NCBI GenBank assembly: GCA_937980645.1
Contig: CALJPQ010000025.1
Location: 62,001-126,000 of the forward strand
DNA from: an uncultured Saprospiraceae bacterium
GTDB lineage: Bacteria > Bacteroidota > Bacteroidia > Chitinophagales > Saprospiraceae
Length of the DNA stretch: 64,000 nt
Reading direction: 5' to 3'
Positions 17,627 to 26,174 of this stretch are shown one piece after another. Position 1 is the first letter of the stretch; every line of letters begins with the position of its first letter. A program made the position numbers and the translations under genes. The notes under the pieces are model-generated. The model was not told where the DNA came from and did not search any database. It saw nothing but the letters and a program-made list of their open reading frames with translations.

Positions 17627-17729
17627 GGGAGTTATCTTCAGAGATGCAGCTGCCCTCTTTAGAGCGCTCACAAGGTAGCCTCTCTAAAAACAAGACGCAG
17701 GCAGTAGGACGCAGTATTCGGTTAAACCA

Positions 17730-19619
17730 TCAATACGCCTCACAGGCTTCGACGGCTTTCGACTGCTTTTCCGCATTAAGCGTCGGCAGCCGCGGGTCAT
17801 TAGCACATTCTAAAAAGACGCGATAAGGGCATTTTTTACAGGTCTCTATATCAAGCTTCTGATAAATGGCCTGAATAGCGTCGGTTTTAGAGGTGAAAAA
17901 GTGGTCGCGTCCGATCATGTCCATGAAGCCGCCGCTTTCCATGACGTCTTGGGCAATGATTTTAAGGCGGACGATGTAGAGGCCTCCACCTTTCTTCTTC
18001 CAGAAGGCGGCTTCGCGGGCGAGCCATTCGGCGCCGTCTAAGTCCACGTAATTGATACCGTTGGCCAGGATGAGCAGGTATTTTTCCGGCCCTTTGCGCA
18101 TGTCGCGCAGGACAGAGGAAACGTGGTCAATGGCGCCGAAGTAGAGATGCCCGTCAATGCGGATGATTTTCAGCTGTGGACATTGAGGCACATCTTTTCG
18201 GCAGACATTGACAATCTGGTGGCGATGGTGGCCGGGGTCGGGCGCCATAACGGCAATGTTGGGCTGCGAGGTTTTTTTCAGGAAGAAATACAGCGACAGC
18301 AGTACGCCGATATAGACGGCAAATTCGAGTTCGGAGAAGAGGGTAGCAATGAAAGTGGCGCCCAGGATGAGATTGTCCTGCTTGCTCGCTTTGCGCACTT
18401 CGCGGATGTGTTTGAAATCAATCAGCCCCCAACCAATGAGCAGGATGAGGCCAGCCAACGCGGGCGAGGGCAGGTAGCGGGCAAAAGGCCCCAGCAATAG
18501 AATAACAACAAGAACAAAGAGTGCAGCAAAAATGGCCGACATGGGCGTGCGGGCGCCTGCTTCGTAGTTGACGCCGGAGCGGGTGAACGAGCCCGAGCCG
18601 GCATAACAGGAAAAGAAGCTGCCCACAATGTTGGACAGACCTTGCCCAAAAAATTCCTGGTTGGCCACAATATGCTGGCCCGACTTGAGGGCGATGGCTT
18701 TGCTAATAGCGACGGCTTCAATCAGGCCCAGTAGTGCAATGGCAAACGCACTGCTCAGCAGGCCCCGATAGGTACCATCGGCCAGATTGGGTGGTGTAAA
18801 GGCTGGCAGCGCGCGTGGGATTTCCGCCACGAACGGAATGCCGACGTCGGGCCCACCAATCCCCCACGCGAGTGCCGTGCCAAAAGCCAGCGCTACCAGC
18901 AGGTGGGGTAGGCGCGGGAAATGTTTGCGCACGTAAACGGCCGCAAAAAGCGTGTAAACGGCCACTGTGAAAATGGGCCAGTTGATCTGGTCTATATACC
19001 CGATAGCTTGCTTCCAGATGCCCAAAAAGCCCGCGCTGTTGTCAATGGGCGTGCCTAAAACGCCTTTCAACTGGTTGGTTACAATCAGCATCGCCGCACC
19101 CGCCGTAAAGCCCATGACGACCGTATGCGACACAAAACTGATGTAGCGCCCCAAGCGAGCCAGTGCAAAAGACACCTGAATGGCACCCGCTAGAAACGTC
19201 AGCAAAAGCACTTTGGAGATATATTCTGGTGAGCCGGGCGTTGCAAATTGGCTGACGGAAGCAAAAACGACTAAGGAAATAGCGGTCGTTGGCCCCGATA
19301 CCAGATGCCGCGACGAACCAAAGAGCGCCGCCACAATAGGCGTTACGATGGCCGTGTAAAGGCCATAAACAGGCGGCAGGCCGGCGATCATGGCAAAGGC
19401 AATGCCCTGCGGCAATACGATAATGGCACCTACCAAGCCGGCCATCAAATCGGCTTTGAGGGTTTCGCGGTCGCGCAGTTCGTCTTTCCAGGCTAAGAAA
19501 GGAAAGAACAGTGGCAGAACGTGCTTGCGAAAGTCGAAGCTAATGTCGTCGGGCAATGTGGCTTTTACTTCCTCGACGATATTATGCAACTGCTCTCGCA
19601 AAAATTCCTTCGCACGCAT
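17730..19619 (-). CDS. SulP-family anion transporter with STAS domain
   Basis: 629 residues. The membrane core (about residues 50-435) begins with LKADLMAGLVGAIIVLPQGIAFA, and contains PPVYGLYTAIV and FGSSRHLVSGPTTA, the SLC26/SulP signatures. A cytoplasmic STAS domain follows (about 460-580; LKIIRIDGHLYFGAIDHV). The C-terminus carries four cysteines (CKKCPYRVFLEC and a later Cys), possibly a metal site. The gene lies 78 bp after the molybdoenzyme gene in the same direction. In that setting I infer sulfate (or sulfite/bicarbonate) transport linked to the adjacent oxidoreductase; SulP proteins also move bicarbonate and other anions, so the substrate is uncertain. Confidence 0.92.
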   Translation of the reverse strand: MRAKEFLREQLHNIVEEVKATLPDDISFDFRKHVLPLFFPFLAWKDELRDRETLKADLMAGLVGAIIVLPQGIAFAMIAGLPPVYGLYTAIVTPIVAALFGSSRHLVSGPTTAISLVVFASVSQFATPGSPEYISKVLLLTFLAGAIQVSFALARLGRYISFVSHTVVMGFTAGAAMLIVTNQLKGVLGTPIDNSAGFLGIWKQAIGYIDQINWPIFTVAVYTLFAAVYVRKHFPRLPHLLVALAFGTALAWGIGGPDVGIPFVAEIPRALPAFTPPNLADGTYRGLLSSAFAIALLGLIEAVAISKAIALKSGQHIVANQEFFGQGLSNIVGSFFSCYAGSGSFTRSGVNYEAGARTPMSAIFAALFVLVVILLLGPFARYLPSPALAGLILLIGWGLIDFKHIREVRKASKQDNLILGATFIATLFSELEFAVYIGVLLSLYFFLKKTSQPNIAVMAPDPGHHRHQIVNVCRKDVPQCPQLKIIRIDGHLYFGAIDHVSSVLRDMRKGPEKYLLILANGINYVDLDGAEWLAREAAFWKKKGGGLYIVRLKIIAQDVMESGGFMDMIGRDHFFTSKTDAIQAIYQKLDIETCKKCPYRVFLECANDPRLPTLNAEKQSKAVEACEAY

Positions 19620-19697
19620 GGGTCAAATTGTAAACGGTTTCTTCTAAAGAAAGCAAATCGTGCTGCTGTCTGTCTAACGACCGGCATGTTCCGGCGC

Positions 19698-22562
19698 TTA
19701 GACTGAAGCCGGCGCAGTGTCAGCAGGGAAGTAAAACGCCTCGTCCACGGGGCGTAGCGCGCGCTTCATCCACAGCGGGCGGCGCAGGTTATTCGGCCCG
19801 GGGGCAGGGCGGGTCATGGACAGCCATTGGCGATAGACTTCCATACTCTTGTTGGTATCCACAAAGATGTCGCCGTATTGGTCGTCCGGATGTGCTTTTT
19901 CGACGCGCACCTTCTGGTGCCAGCAGTGCATGCCAGAAATCGGGTCTGGATGTACTGGGAAGGTGATGTTCTGGTGCACGCCGCCATCGCTCCAGTAGAT
20001 GCGGGCGCTGTCTTTGTCGTTGCTGCGGAAGGGCACAACGCCGCGCAGCTGGCGCATCCGGTAACCGCCTTTGCCGTCTTCTTCGATTTGCACGGTAGCG
20101 GTGGCCCAGCGGTTGCCCGGAGCATCCTGCGGGCGGCGCCAGCGGCCAAGGTGGTGCGAGCAGACGAGTACACCCGGCTTGACGCCTTCGGTAACCCAAA
20201 CCTTGTCCACAAAATAGCCGATGTCGGTGTACACGCGCACCAGCGAGCCGGTCCTGACGCCTAAGCGACCAGCATCAGAAGGGTGCATCCAGATGGGGTT
20301 GCGATTGGCAATTTCGTATAGCCATTTAGCATTGCCCGAGCGCGAGTGGATGAGCACCGGCAAACGGAATGTAGGCAGCAGCGGAAACTCGCCCTTTGCG
20401 TAGTCAATGTTATCCGGGTGGATGTGGCTCTTGATGTAGGTAGGCAGGGCGTATTCGGGCCATTTCCAGTCTATCATCGTCTGGCTGAAGAACTCCTGCT
20501 TGCGCGACGGCGTAGGGAAGCCCACGCAAGCCTTGCCCTTGACCATGACGCCAATGGCTTTGCCGTTTTTGGTGATAACGCCCGTTTTCGGGTCTGTAAC
20601 CGAACCAACCAGCTGCGCTTCGCTGAGCGTTTCCTCGTTCTTCAGGTAGGCCGATTTTTCCACTAAGAATGCGCCGTATTTGCGCATGTATTCCAGCGGC
20701 GTCAGGCCTTCTTTAGCTGCCGTTTCGGGCAGGCCGGGGGTGTGGTCAAAAATGTATTGGTAGTATTCGTCCACCGTTACGCATTCGCCAGGGCGGTAGG
20801 GCGACTCGAAGTGCTTGCGCACGCCCAGCGAGCCGTCGGGGTCAATGCGCCAGGAAAGTTGGATCCAGAACTCGTCTTCTTCCCACACTTCGCCCGGGTT
20901 CACTTCGTAGGTGAAGCGCGGATTGAGGCCGTTGCGGCGGGCTACTTCGCGCAGCACAGGCTGGCGGAAGGCTATCCAGACACCAGCGTGGGTTTCGTAG
21001 GTGTTCAGGTCGTGGCGCTCGGAGGCGTGGCCCATAGGCAGCACGTAGTCGGCGAAATAGGCCGTCTCGCTCCACGTGGGCGTCAGGGCCACATGGCACC
21101 CGATAGCCTCTTCGTCCTTGAGGGCTTCTATCCACATGAAGCCGTCAGGGTATGTCCATACCGGGTTGAACACGCGCGTGAAGTAGGTGTCTAGGCGGCC
21201 GCGTTTTTCTTTGAGGAAATGCGGCAACAGGAACGACATCTCAAAGAAGGCCAGCGGGTATTCCTTCGGGAAGTGTAGTTCGTTCCAGAACTTTTGGGCC
21301 GGCGGGTGGTCAAAGAACTTGGGTTTGAACTTGTTCCAGTCGTTGGGGCTGGTACCGCCCTCGGTGCCTACAGAGCCGGTGAGCACGTTGAGGAAGTGCA
21401 GGCAGCGCGCCACGGCCCAGCCGCCGAGGTTGCCCGAGCCGGCCGAGCGCCAGTTGTGCGTGGCGAAGCGGGTGCCGGCCTTGCCGATTTCAATGGCTAC
21501 CTCGCGGATGACGGAGGCCTTCACCCCGCTTTCCTTTTCGGCAAACTCCGGCGTGTATTCGGCATAGACCTCCTGCATTTTTTGGATAAATGTCTCAAAA
21601 ACAACGGGCTCGCCCGGATAGGCGGTTTCCAGCCACTGTTGCCAGTTGACCCAGTTTTCTAAGTAGTCGCGGTTGTAGAGGCCTTCGTCCAGGATGATTT
21701 TGGCCATGGCCAGCAGCACGGCGGCTTCGGAACCCGGGTAGGTGGGCATCCAATAGTCGGCCAGGCTGGCGGTGTTGGACAGGCGTGGGTCCATGACGAC
21801 GAGTTTGGCACCCTTCATTTTGCCCTCAATGATGCGCTGGGCGTGCGGGTTGAAGTAGTGCCCTGACTCTAAGTGTGCCGAGATGAGCAGGATAACACGG
21901 GCGTTGGCGTGATCGGGCGAGGGGCGGTCGTGGCCGTGCCAGATGGCGTATCCGAAGCGCGCCCCTGAAGAGCAAATGTTGGTGTGGGAGTTGTGCCCAT
22001 CCACCCCCCAGCCTTGCAGGACGCGATCCATGTAGCCTTCGTGGCCGGGCCGGCCCACGTGATAAACCACCTCGTTGTGGCGGCGTTCTTGCAGAGCCTT
22101 GCGGATGCGGCCAGCGAGGTCGTCGAGCACCTCATCCCACGACACGCGCTCCCACTTGCCTTCGCCGCGCTTGCCTACGCGCCGCAGCGGGTACAGGATG
22201 CGGTCGGGGTCAGTTATCTGGTTGATAGTGGCCGGCCCTTTGGCGCAATTGCGCCCGCGCGAGCCCGGGTGATAGGGGTTGCCCTCGAACTTGCGCACTT
22301 GGCCCGTCTCCTTATCCACGTAAGCCAGCAGGCCGCAGGCCGACTCGCAGTTGAAGCACGTCGTAGGCACAATGTCGTACGTGCGCTTTTCGCGCCGCGG
22401 CCACGCTTTGGCCTCGTATTCCGTCCAGTCGTGCCAGCGCTCCGGCGGCGGATAGTTGGTCAGTGCACTACCGGGCTGCAAACGCGGCAATCCGTCGTCG
22501 CCCCGACGAAGTTTGGGAATGAGCCCGATGGACTCGGCTATTTTTTCAACTATACCAGGCAT
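19698..22562 (-). CDS. Molybdopterin oxidoreductase catalytic subunit, SoeA-like (candidate cytoplasmic sulfite dehydrogenase)
   Basis: 954 residues from MPGIVEKIAES; the frame continues to 22643, but the extra codons are translated palindromic repeat. A [4Fe-4S] site is formed by Cys69, Cys72, Cys76 and Cys106 (CFNCESACG ... RNCAKG). A candidate Mo-ligand cysteine is Cys197 in SHTNICSSGARFG. The fold continues with the DMSO-reductase-family molybdopterin-binding and C-terminal domains (RNPIWMHPSDAGRLGVRTGSLV). There is no twin-arginine signal, so the enzyme should face the cytoplasm, as SoeA does in purple sulfur bacteria. Partner genes are an Fe-S/NrfD fusion upstream and SulP downstream. 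Sulfite oxidation is an inference; other cytoplasmic substrates remain possible. Confidence 0.82.
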   Translation of the reverse strand: MPGIVEKIAESIGLIPKLRRGDDGLPRLQPGSALTNYPPPERWHDWTEYEAKAWPRREKRTYDIVPTTCFNCESACGLLAYVDKETGQVRKFEGNPYHPGSRGRNCAKGPATINQITDPDRILYPLRRVGKRGEGKWERVSWDEVLDDLAGRIRKALQERRHNEVVYHVGRPGHEGYMDRVLQGWGVDGHNSHTNICSSGARFGYAIWHGHDRPSPDHANARVILLISAHLESGHYFNPHAQRIIEGKMKGAKLVVMDPRLSNTASLADYWMPTYPGSEAAVLLAMAKIILDEGLYNRDYLENWVNWQQWLETAYPGEPVVFETFIQKMQEVYAEYTPEFAEKESGVKASVIREVAIEIGKAGTRFATHNWRSAGSGNLGGWAVARCLHFLNVLTGSVGTEGGTSPNDWNKFKPKFFDHPPAQKFWNELHFPKEYPLAFFEMSFLLPHFLKEKRGRLDTYFTRVFNPVWTYPDGFMWIEALKDEEAIGCHVALTPTWSETAYFADYVLPMGHASERHDLNTYETHAGVWIAFRQPVLREVARRNGLNPRFTYEVNPGEVWEEDEFWIQLSWRIDPDGSLGVRKHFESPYRPGECVTVDEYYQYIFDHTPGLPETAAKEGLTPLEYMRKYGAFLVEKSAYLKNEETLSEAQLVGSVTDPKTGVITKNGKAIGVMVKGKACVGFPTPSRKQEFFSQTMIDWKWPEYALPTYIKSHIHPDNIDYAKGEFPLLPTFRLPVLIHSRSGNAKWLYEIANRNPIWMHPSDAGRLGVRTGSLVRVYTDIGYFVDKVWVTEGVKPGVLVCSHHLGRWRRPQDAPGNRWATATVQIEEDGKGGYRMRQLRGVVPFRSNDKDSARIYWSDGGVHQNITFPVHPDPISGMHCWHQKVRVEKAHPDDQYGDIFVDTNKSMEVYRQWLSMTRPAPGPNNLRRPLWMKRALRPVDEAFYFPADTAPASV

Positions 22563-22586
22563 AACATTGTGTTTTTTATGTAACCA

Positions 22587-22600
22587 CCAAACTTGTTTGG
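22587..22600. repeat. CCAAAC-TT-GTTTGG palindrome repeat, copy 1 (tandem with copy 2)
   Basis: 14-bp palindrome core preceded by TAACCA and followed by GCCCAG. It is in tandem with copy 2 at exactly 25-bp period and lies 25 bases upstream of the SoeA-like start codon, in the 87-bp gap after the Fe-S/NrfD gene. Confidence 0.85.
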
Positions 22601-22611
22601 CCCAGTAACCG

Positions 22612-22625
22612 CCAAACTTGTTTGG
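22612..22625. repeat. CCAAAC-TT-GTTTGG palindrome repeat, copy 2
   Basis: Same core as copy 1. The flanks CCAGTAACCG on the left and GCC on the right are identical to those of the copy before holA at 39104-39117. Confidence 0.85.
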
Positions 22626-22649
22626 CCAGCATTTAACGCTCAAAGAACC

Positions 22650-24263
22650 TCACGCCAGCGGAATGCGCTGCGGCGCTTCCACCCAAATTTTCTCCAGTTG
22701 ATACATGCCCCAAAGCGCCAGTACCGAAGCCACGATAGCCACTGCTGGCTCCGTGCCGTGCCAGAACAGGCCCACCCACGGCAGGATGTTGCCCATCCCT
22801 ATGGCGGCCCAGAAAGCCTTGCGGTAGCGTCCGTGCAAAATCATCTTCACCACAGCTTTGGCGTCGGTTGTCGGGTGTGGCATCACAAGTTCGATGCCCA
22901 CGACCAGGATATTGGCCAGCAGCCCCAAGGCCAGCACCTGCACTGGTGCGCCGCCCAGGTTTAGCATGCCCAAGCTCTCCAGAATAGCCAGCGCTGCCGC
23001 CCCACCCACGGCGCTGTGCACCAGCATGTGCACGGGCAGCATCGGGCTTTGCCAGAAATCGCGACCGCGCGCCTGAGCGAAGAGGAAGGCAGTGTAAATG
23101 GCCACTATGATCGCCAGAAGCACACCCGGCGCTATCAGGCCTTCAGCTAACTTTTGCCAGCCCAGCCAGGCGGCTGCTAATTGCAGCGTCAGCAGGCCAC
23201 CAAAGAGCGAAAGCGCATAGCCGCCGCGCACCAGCCAGGAGCGCCATTGCGGGCGCAGAACAACGTACAGAAAGCGCTGCGGTTGGTCCAAGTCCTTGAC
23301 TAACAGAGCCGTGGTGAGTACCAGGAAAACTAAGCCAATGCCCAGCGACCACAGCATCAGTGGCCAGTTGCGCTCTGGTTGGCTCAAGAACAACGCCATA
23401 CCCAGCAGGTAGGCACCCGAAGCCACTGCCTTTGTCGTAACATAGGCGGGCACTTCCCAGCCCCACATGATGCCCTTATCGGGAATGCCATAGACCCGTT
23501 TGCCCTGCTGCCCGGTGAGTACTTCGATGTTGCGCGCCGGCGCCAGTTCGCCGTTGGTGGGCACTTCTACGGAAGTGCTTTTTTCTAAAAGTTCCTGCAC
23601 CACATCATCGCCCGACCAGGCCAGCCGCTCGGTGTACTTGGCGTAGTGGCCCACACCGCGCGCCTGAGCGCTCCACAAATTGCCTTCGGGCACTTCGGCA
23701 GCCATCGGCGATAGCGAAAACTCGTCGCCGTCAATGTAGAACAAGTTGGGTTTTGTGCTCTTTTCAGGCTTGCGCACGGTTGTCTGGTGGCGGGCCAGCG
23801 TGATGCTAATTTCTGACTCCGGGTCGTCCATGTCGCCCGAAATGATGGCGTGCTCCGGGCATACAACTACGCAAGCAGGCTCCAGGCCAATGTCTGTGCG
23901 GTGTGCGCAGTAATTGCATTTGGCCGCCGTGCGCGTGTCGGGGTCAATGTACAGCGCGTCGTAGGGGCAGGCCTGCATGCAGGACTTACAGCCGATACAG
24001 CGCTGTTTGTCAAAGTCCACAATGCCGTCGGGTCGCGTGTAGAGCGCCTCCACCGGGCAGATTTCTACGCAGGGCGCATCGGTGCAATGGTTGCAGCGCA
24101 GCACCGAAAACACTCGCCGCGTGTGGGGAAACTTTCCTTTTTCTACTTGCTTGACCCACGTGCGAAACACCCCCAGCGGCACATCGTGCTCGCTTTTGCA
24201 GGCGGTAGTGCAAGCGTGGCATCCGATGCACTTGCGATTATCAATGATAAAGCCGTATTTCAT
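22650..24263 (-). CDS. [4Fe-4S] ferredoxin fused to NrfD-type membrane subunit (SoeB-SoeC-like)
   Basis: 537 residues. The N-terminal ~190 residues are a four-cluster ferredoxin of the DmsB/PsrB type, starting with Cys12, Cys15, Cys18 and Cys22 (CIGCHACTTAC), then CNHCTDAPC, CIGCKSCMQAC and CNYC...CVVVC sets. A linker (about 190-260) leads to an NrfD/PsrC-like quinone-interacting membrane domain with about eight helices, ending PQRIPLA. Fusion of the electron-transfer and membrane subunits gives a compact complex with the molybdoenzyme encoded 87 bp downstream. There is no signal peptide, so the clusters face the cytoplasm. It is the first gene of the block and has a promoter element and a CRP/FNR-type palindrome upstream. 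Confidence 0.88.
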   Translation of the reverse strand: MKYGFIIDNRKCIGCHACTTACKSEHDVPLGVFRTWVKQVEKGKFPHTRRVFSVLRCNHCTDAPCVEICPVEALYTRPDGIVDFDKQRCIGCKSCMQACPYDALYIDPDTRTAAKCNYCAHRTDIGLEPACVVVCPEHAIISGDMDDPESEISITLARHQTTVRKPEKSTKPNLFYIDGDEFSLSPMAAEVPEGNLWSAQARGVGHYAKYTERLAWSGDDVVQELLEKSTSVEVPTNGELAPARNIEVLTGQQGKRVYGIPDKGIMWGWEVPAYVTTKAVASGAYLLGMALFLSQPERNWPLMLWSLGIGLVFLVLTTALLVKDLDQPQRFLYVVLRPQWRSWLVRGGYALSLFGGLLTLQLAAAWLGWQKLAEGLIAPGVLLAIIVAIYTAFLFAQARGRDFWQSPMLPVHMLVHSAVGGAAALAILESLGMLNLGGAPVQVLALGLLANILVVGIELVMPHPTTDAKAVVKMILHGRYRKAFWAAIGMGNILPWVGLFWHGTEPAVAIVASVLALWGMYQLEKIWVEAPQRIPLA

Positions 24264-24316
24264 GACGGTTCGCCTTGTTTTTCCCGAATAGAAGCGCTGC
24301 AGTTGATTTGCTTTTG

Positions 24317-24324
24317 CAAAAATA
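24317..24324 (-). promoter_or_regulatory. TATTTTTG promoter element of the Fe-S/NrfD-molybdoenzyme block
   Basis: TAnnTTTG on the minus strand, 53 bases before the start codon at 24263. No TTTG at the standard upstream distance, which would fit a promoter needing an activator bound at the palindrome 24361-24376. Confidence 0.45.
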
Positions 24325-24360
24325 ACGCGCTAAAGGTCGCCTCCTCATTTTTGACAGAAA

Positions 24361-24376
24361 CGTGACAAAAGTCACG
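24361..24376. promoter_or_regulatory. CRP/FNR-type palindromic operator
   Basis: CGTGAC-AAAA-GTCACG, a perfect 16-bp palindrome fitting the GTGA-N6-TCAC core of CRP/FNR-family sites. Its centre is about 57 bp upstream of the start point predicted from the 24317-24324 element, near the positions used by activators of this family. Confidence 0.55.
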
Positions 24377-24424
24377 GTCTCGTTGTGGGGCCTAAAAACG
24401 TAATGTATTGGTCGTTGATGGGCC

Positions 24425-26023
24425 CTAATCAGGCCCATAGAGTTCCAGCCAGACGCTGCTTTGCTCGCCGCGCCACCACAGGCGTCGGTGCTGGCGGAGG
24501 TATGCGCGGTCTTCGGGCGACACATCGTTGAAGACATTGGAAATCAGCGCATACTCATTTGCCTGCGGCTCGAATGCCGCCCAGAGGCGCTGATCGCCAT
24601 TGAGCAGGAGATGCTCGCCGGTGTTACGGTTAGGAAAAGCCGTGCCGATGCGCTCCAGCGGGATGCCTTTTTTCTCTATAAAATCCATGGCCTCTGAGCG
24701 CAATGTGTGGTAAGGCCGATGCGCCAGCGTGGCGTCCCAGCCCACAGCAATGCCGTGAGGGTATCGCCAGAAATTCCCTGAAGCCAGCCCCAGCATCACC
24801 AATGCAGCAGAGGCACAGCGGCGGGTATTCGACCAGGGCACAGCACACAGGCCCTGCCACAGCAGCAGGTGTAGCGCCACAAAACTAGGCAGAAAGTAGC
24901 GATGCGCCGAAAGGTTTTGGTAAAAAATGGCTGACGGCGACAGAAACAGCAGCAGGTAAAGAAGCAACAAAAGCCAGGGCCTCAGCACCACCCAGCGGCC
25001 CTGCCCGGGCAAAGCCAACCACATAGCGATCAGCCCTATCCATTCAAAAAGACGCCCAAAATCGGCCCAGCGCCAGCCCACAATGGCGATGTTACGCAGT
25101 ACGCCCGTTACACCACGCACTGGCTCAAAGGCCGACGCCCAGGGCGAGCCGGCGTGAAAGCCCGTCCAGCCCGTCGCCTGCCGGTGCCACCACAGAAACC
25201 AGGCCGCAAACGCAAAACCAGGCAAAAAGCCCAATAGCCCCCGTAACGGCCAAACAAGTTTGGCCCCATAACGGCCAAACTTGTTTGGCCAGAAACTACA
25301 ACCAAGTAATCCCCCTCCAAAACGCTCAAAACGGCGCTCCCCTCCGCCCATAGAAGCCTCGCCCTCCGCACCAGCCTGTGGGTGAGCATCTGCTTTTCCC
25401 CTGCCATGCCGGCTGCCAAGCAAGCCTGAAAGCCACAGGAGGCTTAACTGCCACAGAAGCAACCCCGCCGCCGTCATCATGCCGCGCAGGCTGATGGCGC
25501 ACAGGCCCAGCACGCCCACGGCCACCCACCTCGGCCGGCCCTCCCACAGCGCCCACACGGCCAACAGAAAGAAGAAAATCAGCGCGATATCCGGCCCAAT
25601 CAGCCCACTCTGCGTCGTCAGCACCGGGTCGGCAGCCGCCAGCAGCACCAGCCCGGCACCGTACCAGGGCGAACCACCCAAACGTGTGCCCAGGCGAAAC
25701 AACAGCATTACTACGCCTGCCACAAAGGGAAACATCGCCCAATGACTGACCGCAAGCGTCTTGCCGAACAGACGCCACGCCCATGCCAGATAGTAGCCAA
25801 ATACGGGTGGATGTCCACTGTCTATTTCCTCCGGCAACGCCGCCCAGCGCAGCCCATTTTCATAAAAAAAATGCGCATGCTTGCTGCCCAACTGCACCGT
25901 GTCCCAGAAAAACGGGTCATGCTGCACGTAGGCCATCCAGCCCGCCGCCCCCACCAGCAGGACAGGTAATAAAAACCAGTGTTCTACAGCGCCAGCTAAG
26001 CGCGTCAGCGTCATTGCTCCCAT
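24425..26023 (-). CDS. GT-C fold membrane glycosyltransferase, carrying an in-frame palindrome repeat pair
   Basis: 532 residues from ATG 26023 (ATGs at 26068 and 26014 are alternatives; codons further upstream are translated hairpin repeats). About ten hydrophobic segments and an early acidic loop (HDPFFWDTVQLGSKHAHFFYENG) resemble ArnT/PMT-type transferases that use polyprenyl-linked sugars. A conserved EEIDSGHPPVFGYYLAWAW follows. Between two membrane segments lies a low-complexity loop (GRGKADAHPQAGAEGEAS...) plus about 16 residues encoded by two tandem palindromes (25250-25288), reading FWPNKFGRYGAKLVWP. The donor and acceptor are unknown. It is upstream of, and in the same direction as, the Fe-S/NrfD gene, 161 bp away. 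Confidence 0.75.
   Translation of the reverse strand: MGAMTLTRLAGAVEHWFLLPVLLVGAAGWMAYVQHDPFFWDTVQLGSKHAHFFYENGLRWAALPEEIDSGHPPVFGYYLAWAWRLFGKTLAVSHWAMFPFVAGVVMLLFRLGTRLGGSPWYGAGLVLLAAADPVLTTQSGLIGPDIALIFFFLLAVWALWEGRPRWVAVGVLGLCAISLRGMMTAAGLLLWQLSLLWLSGLLGSRHGRGKADAHPQAGAEGEASMGGGERRFERFGGGLLGCSFWPNKFGRYGAKLVWPLRGLLGFLPGFAFAAWFLWWHRQATGWTGFHAGSPWASAFEPVRGVTGVLRNIAIVGWRWADFGRLFEWIGLIAMWLALPGQGRWVVLRPWLLLLLYLLLFLSPSAIFYQNLSAHRYFLPSFVALHLLLWQGLCAVPWSNTRRCASAALVMLGLASGNFWRYPHGIAVGWDATLAHRPYHTLRSEAMDFIEKKGIPLERIGTAFPNRNTGEHLLLNGDQRLWAAFEPQANEYALISNVFNDVSPEDRAYLRQHRRLWWRGEQSSVWLELYGPD
25250..25263. repeat. CCAAAC-AA-GTTTGG palindrome repeat, copy 3 (inside coding region)
   Basis: Palindrome core inside the glycosyltransferase gene, tandem with copy 4 at 25-bp period. 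The reading frame passes through both copies without a stop. Confidence 0.85.
25275..25288. repeat. CCAAAC-TT-GTTTGG palindrome repeat, copy 4 (inside coding region)
   Basis: Second unit of the in-gene pair, flanked by TAACGG and GCCAG like the intergenic copies. Confidence 0.85.
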
Positions 26024-26086
26024 AAGTGCAGGTGTCTTTGCCCATCGGTACGCCCGATGCGAAGACATAAAGGAAACGAGTTTTTT

Positions 26087-26118
26087 GAGGCGACACCGCC
26101 TTGAGGGAGATGTCGCCT
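26087..26118. repeat. Hairpin repeat (type 1) between aquaporin and glycosyltransferase genes
   Basis: Arms AGGCGACA and TGTCGCCT (8 bp, perfect). First of three related hairpins in a 121-bp stretch. Confidence 0.7.
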
Positions 26119-26124
26119 GTGGCT

Positions 26125-26161
26125 GAGGTGTTGTCTTCGAGGTACGAGAAGGCGACATCTC
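26125..26161 (+). repeat. 37-nt hairpin repeat (type 2)
   Basis: Same unit as 17025-17061 with three substitutions. Two of these change stem positions but leave G-U pairs in the plus-strand RNA (GAGGTGTTG with CGACATCTC), so the RNA stem is kept. Confidence 0.75.
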
Positions 26162-26174
26162 AGAAATGGTTTTT

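Noticed and set aside
22562..22643. Extended N-terminus of the molybdoenzyme (starting MSVKCWPNKFGG).
   Set aside because: These residues are the translated palindrome repeats; the natural start is the ATG at 22562.
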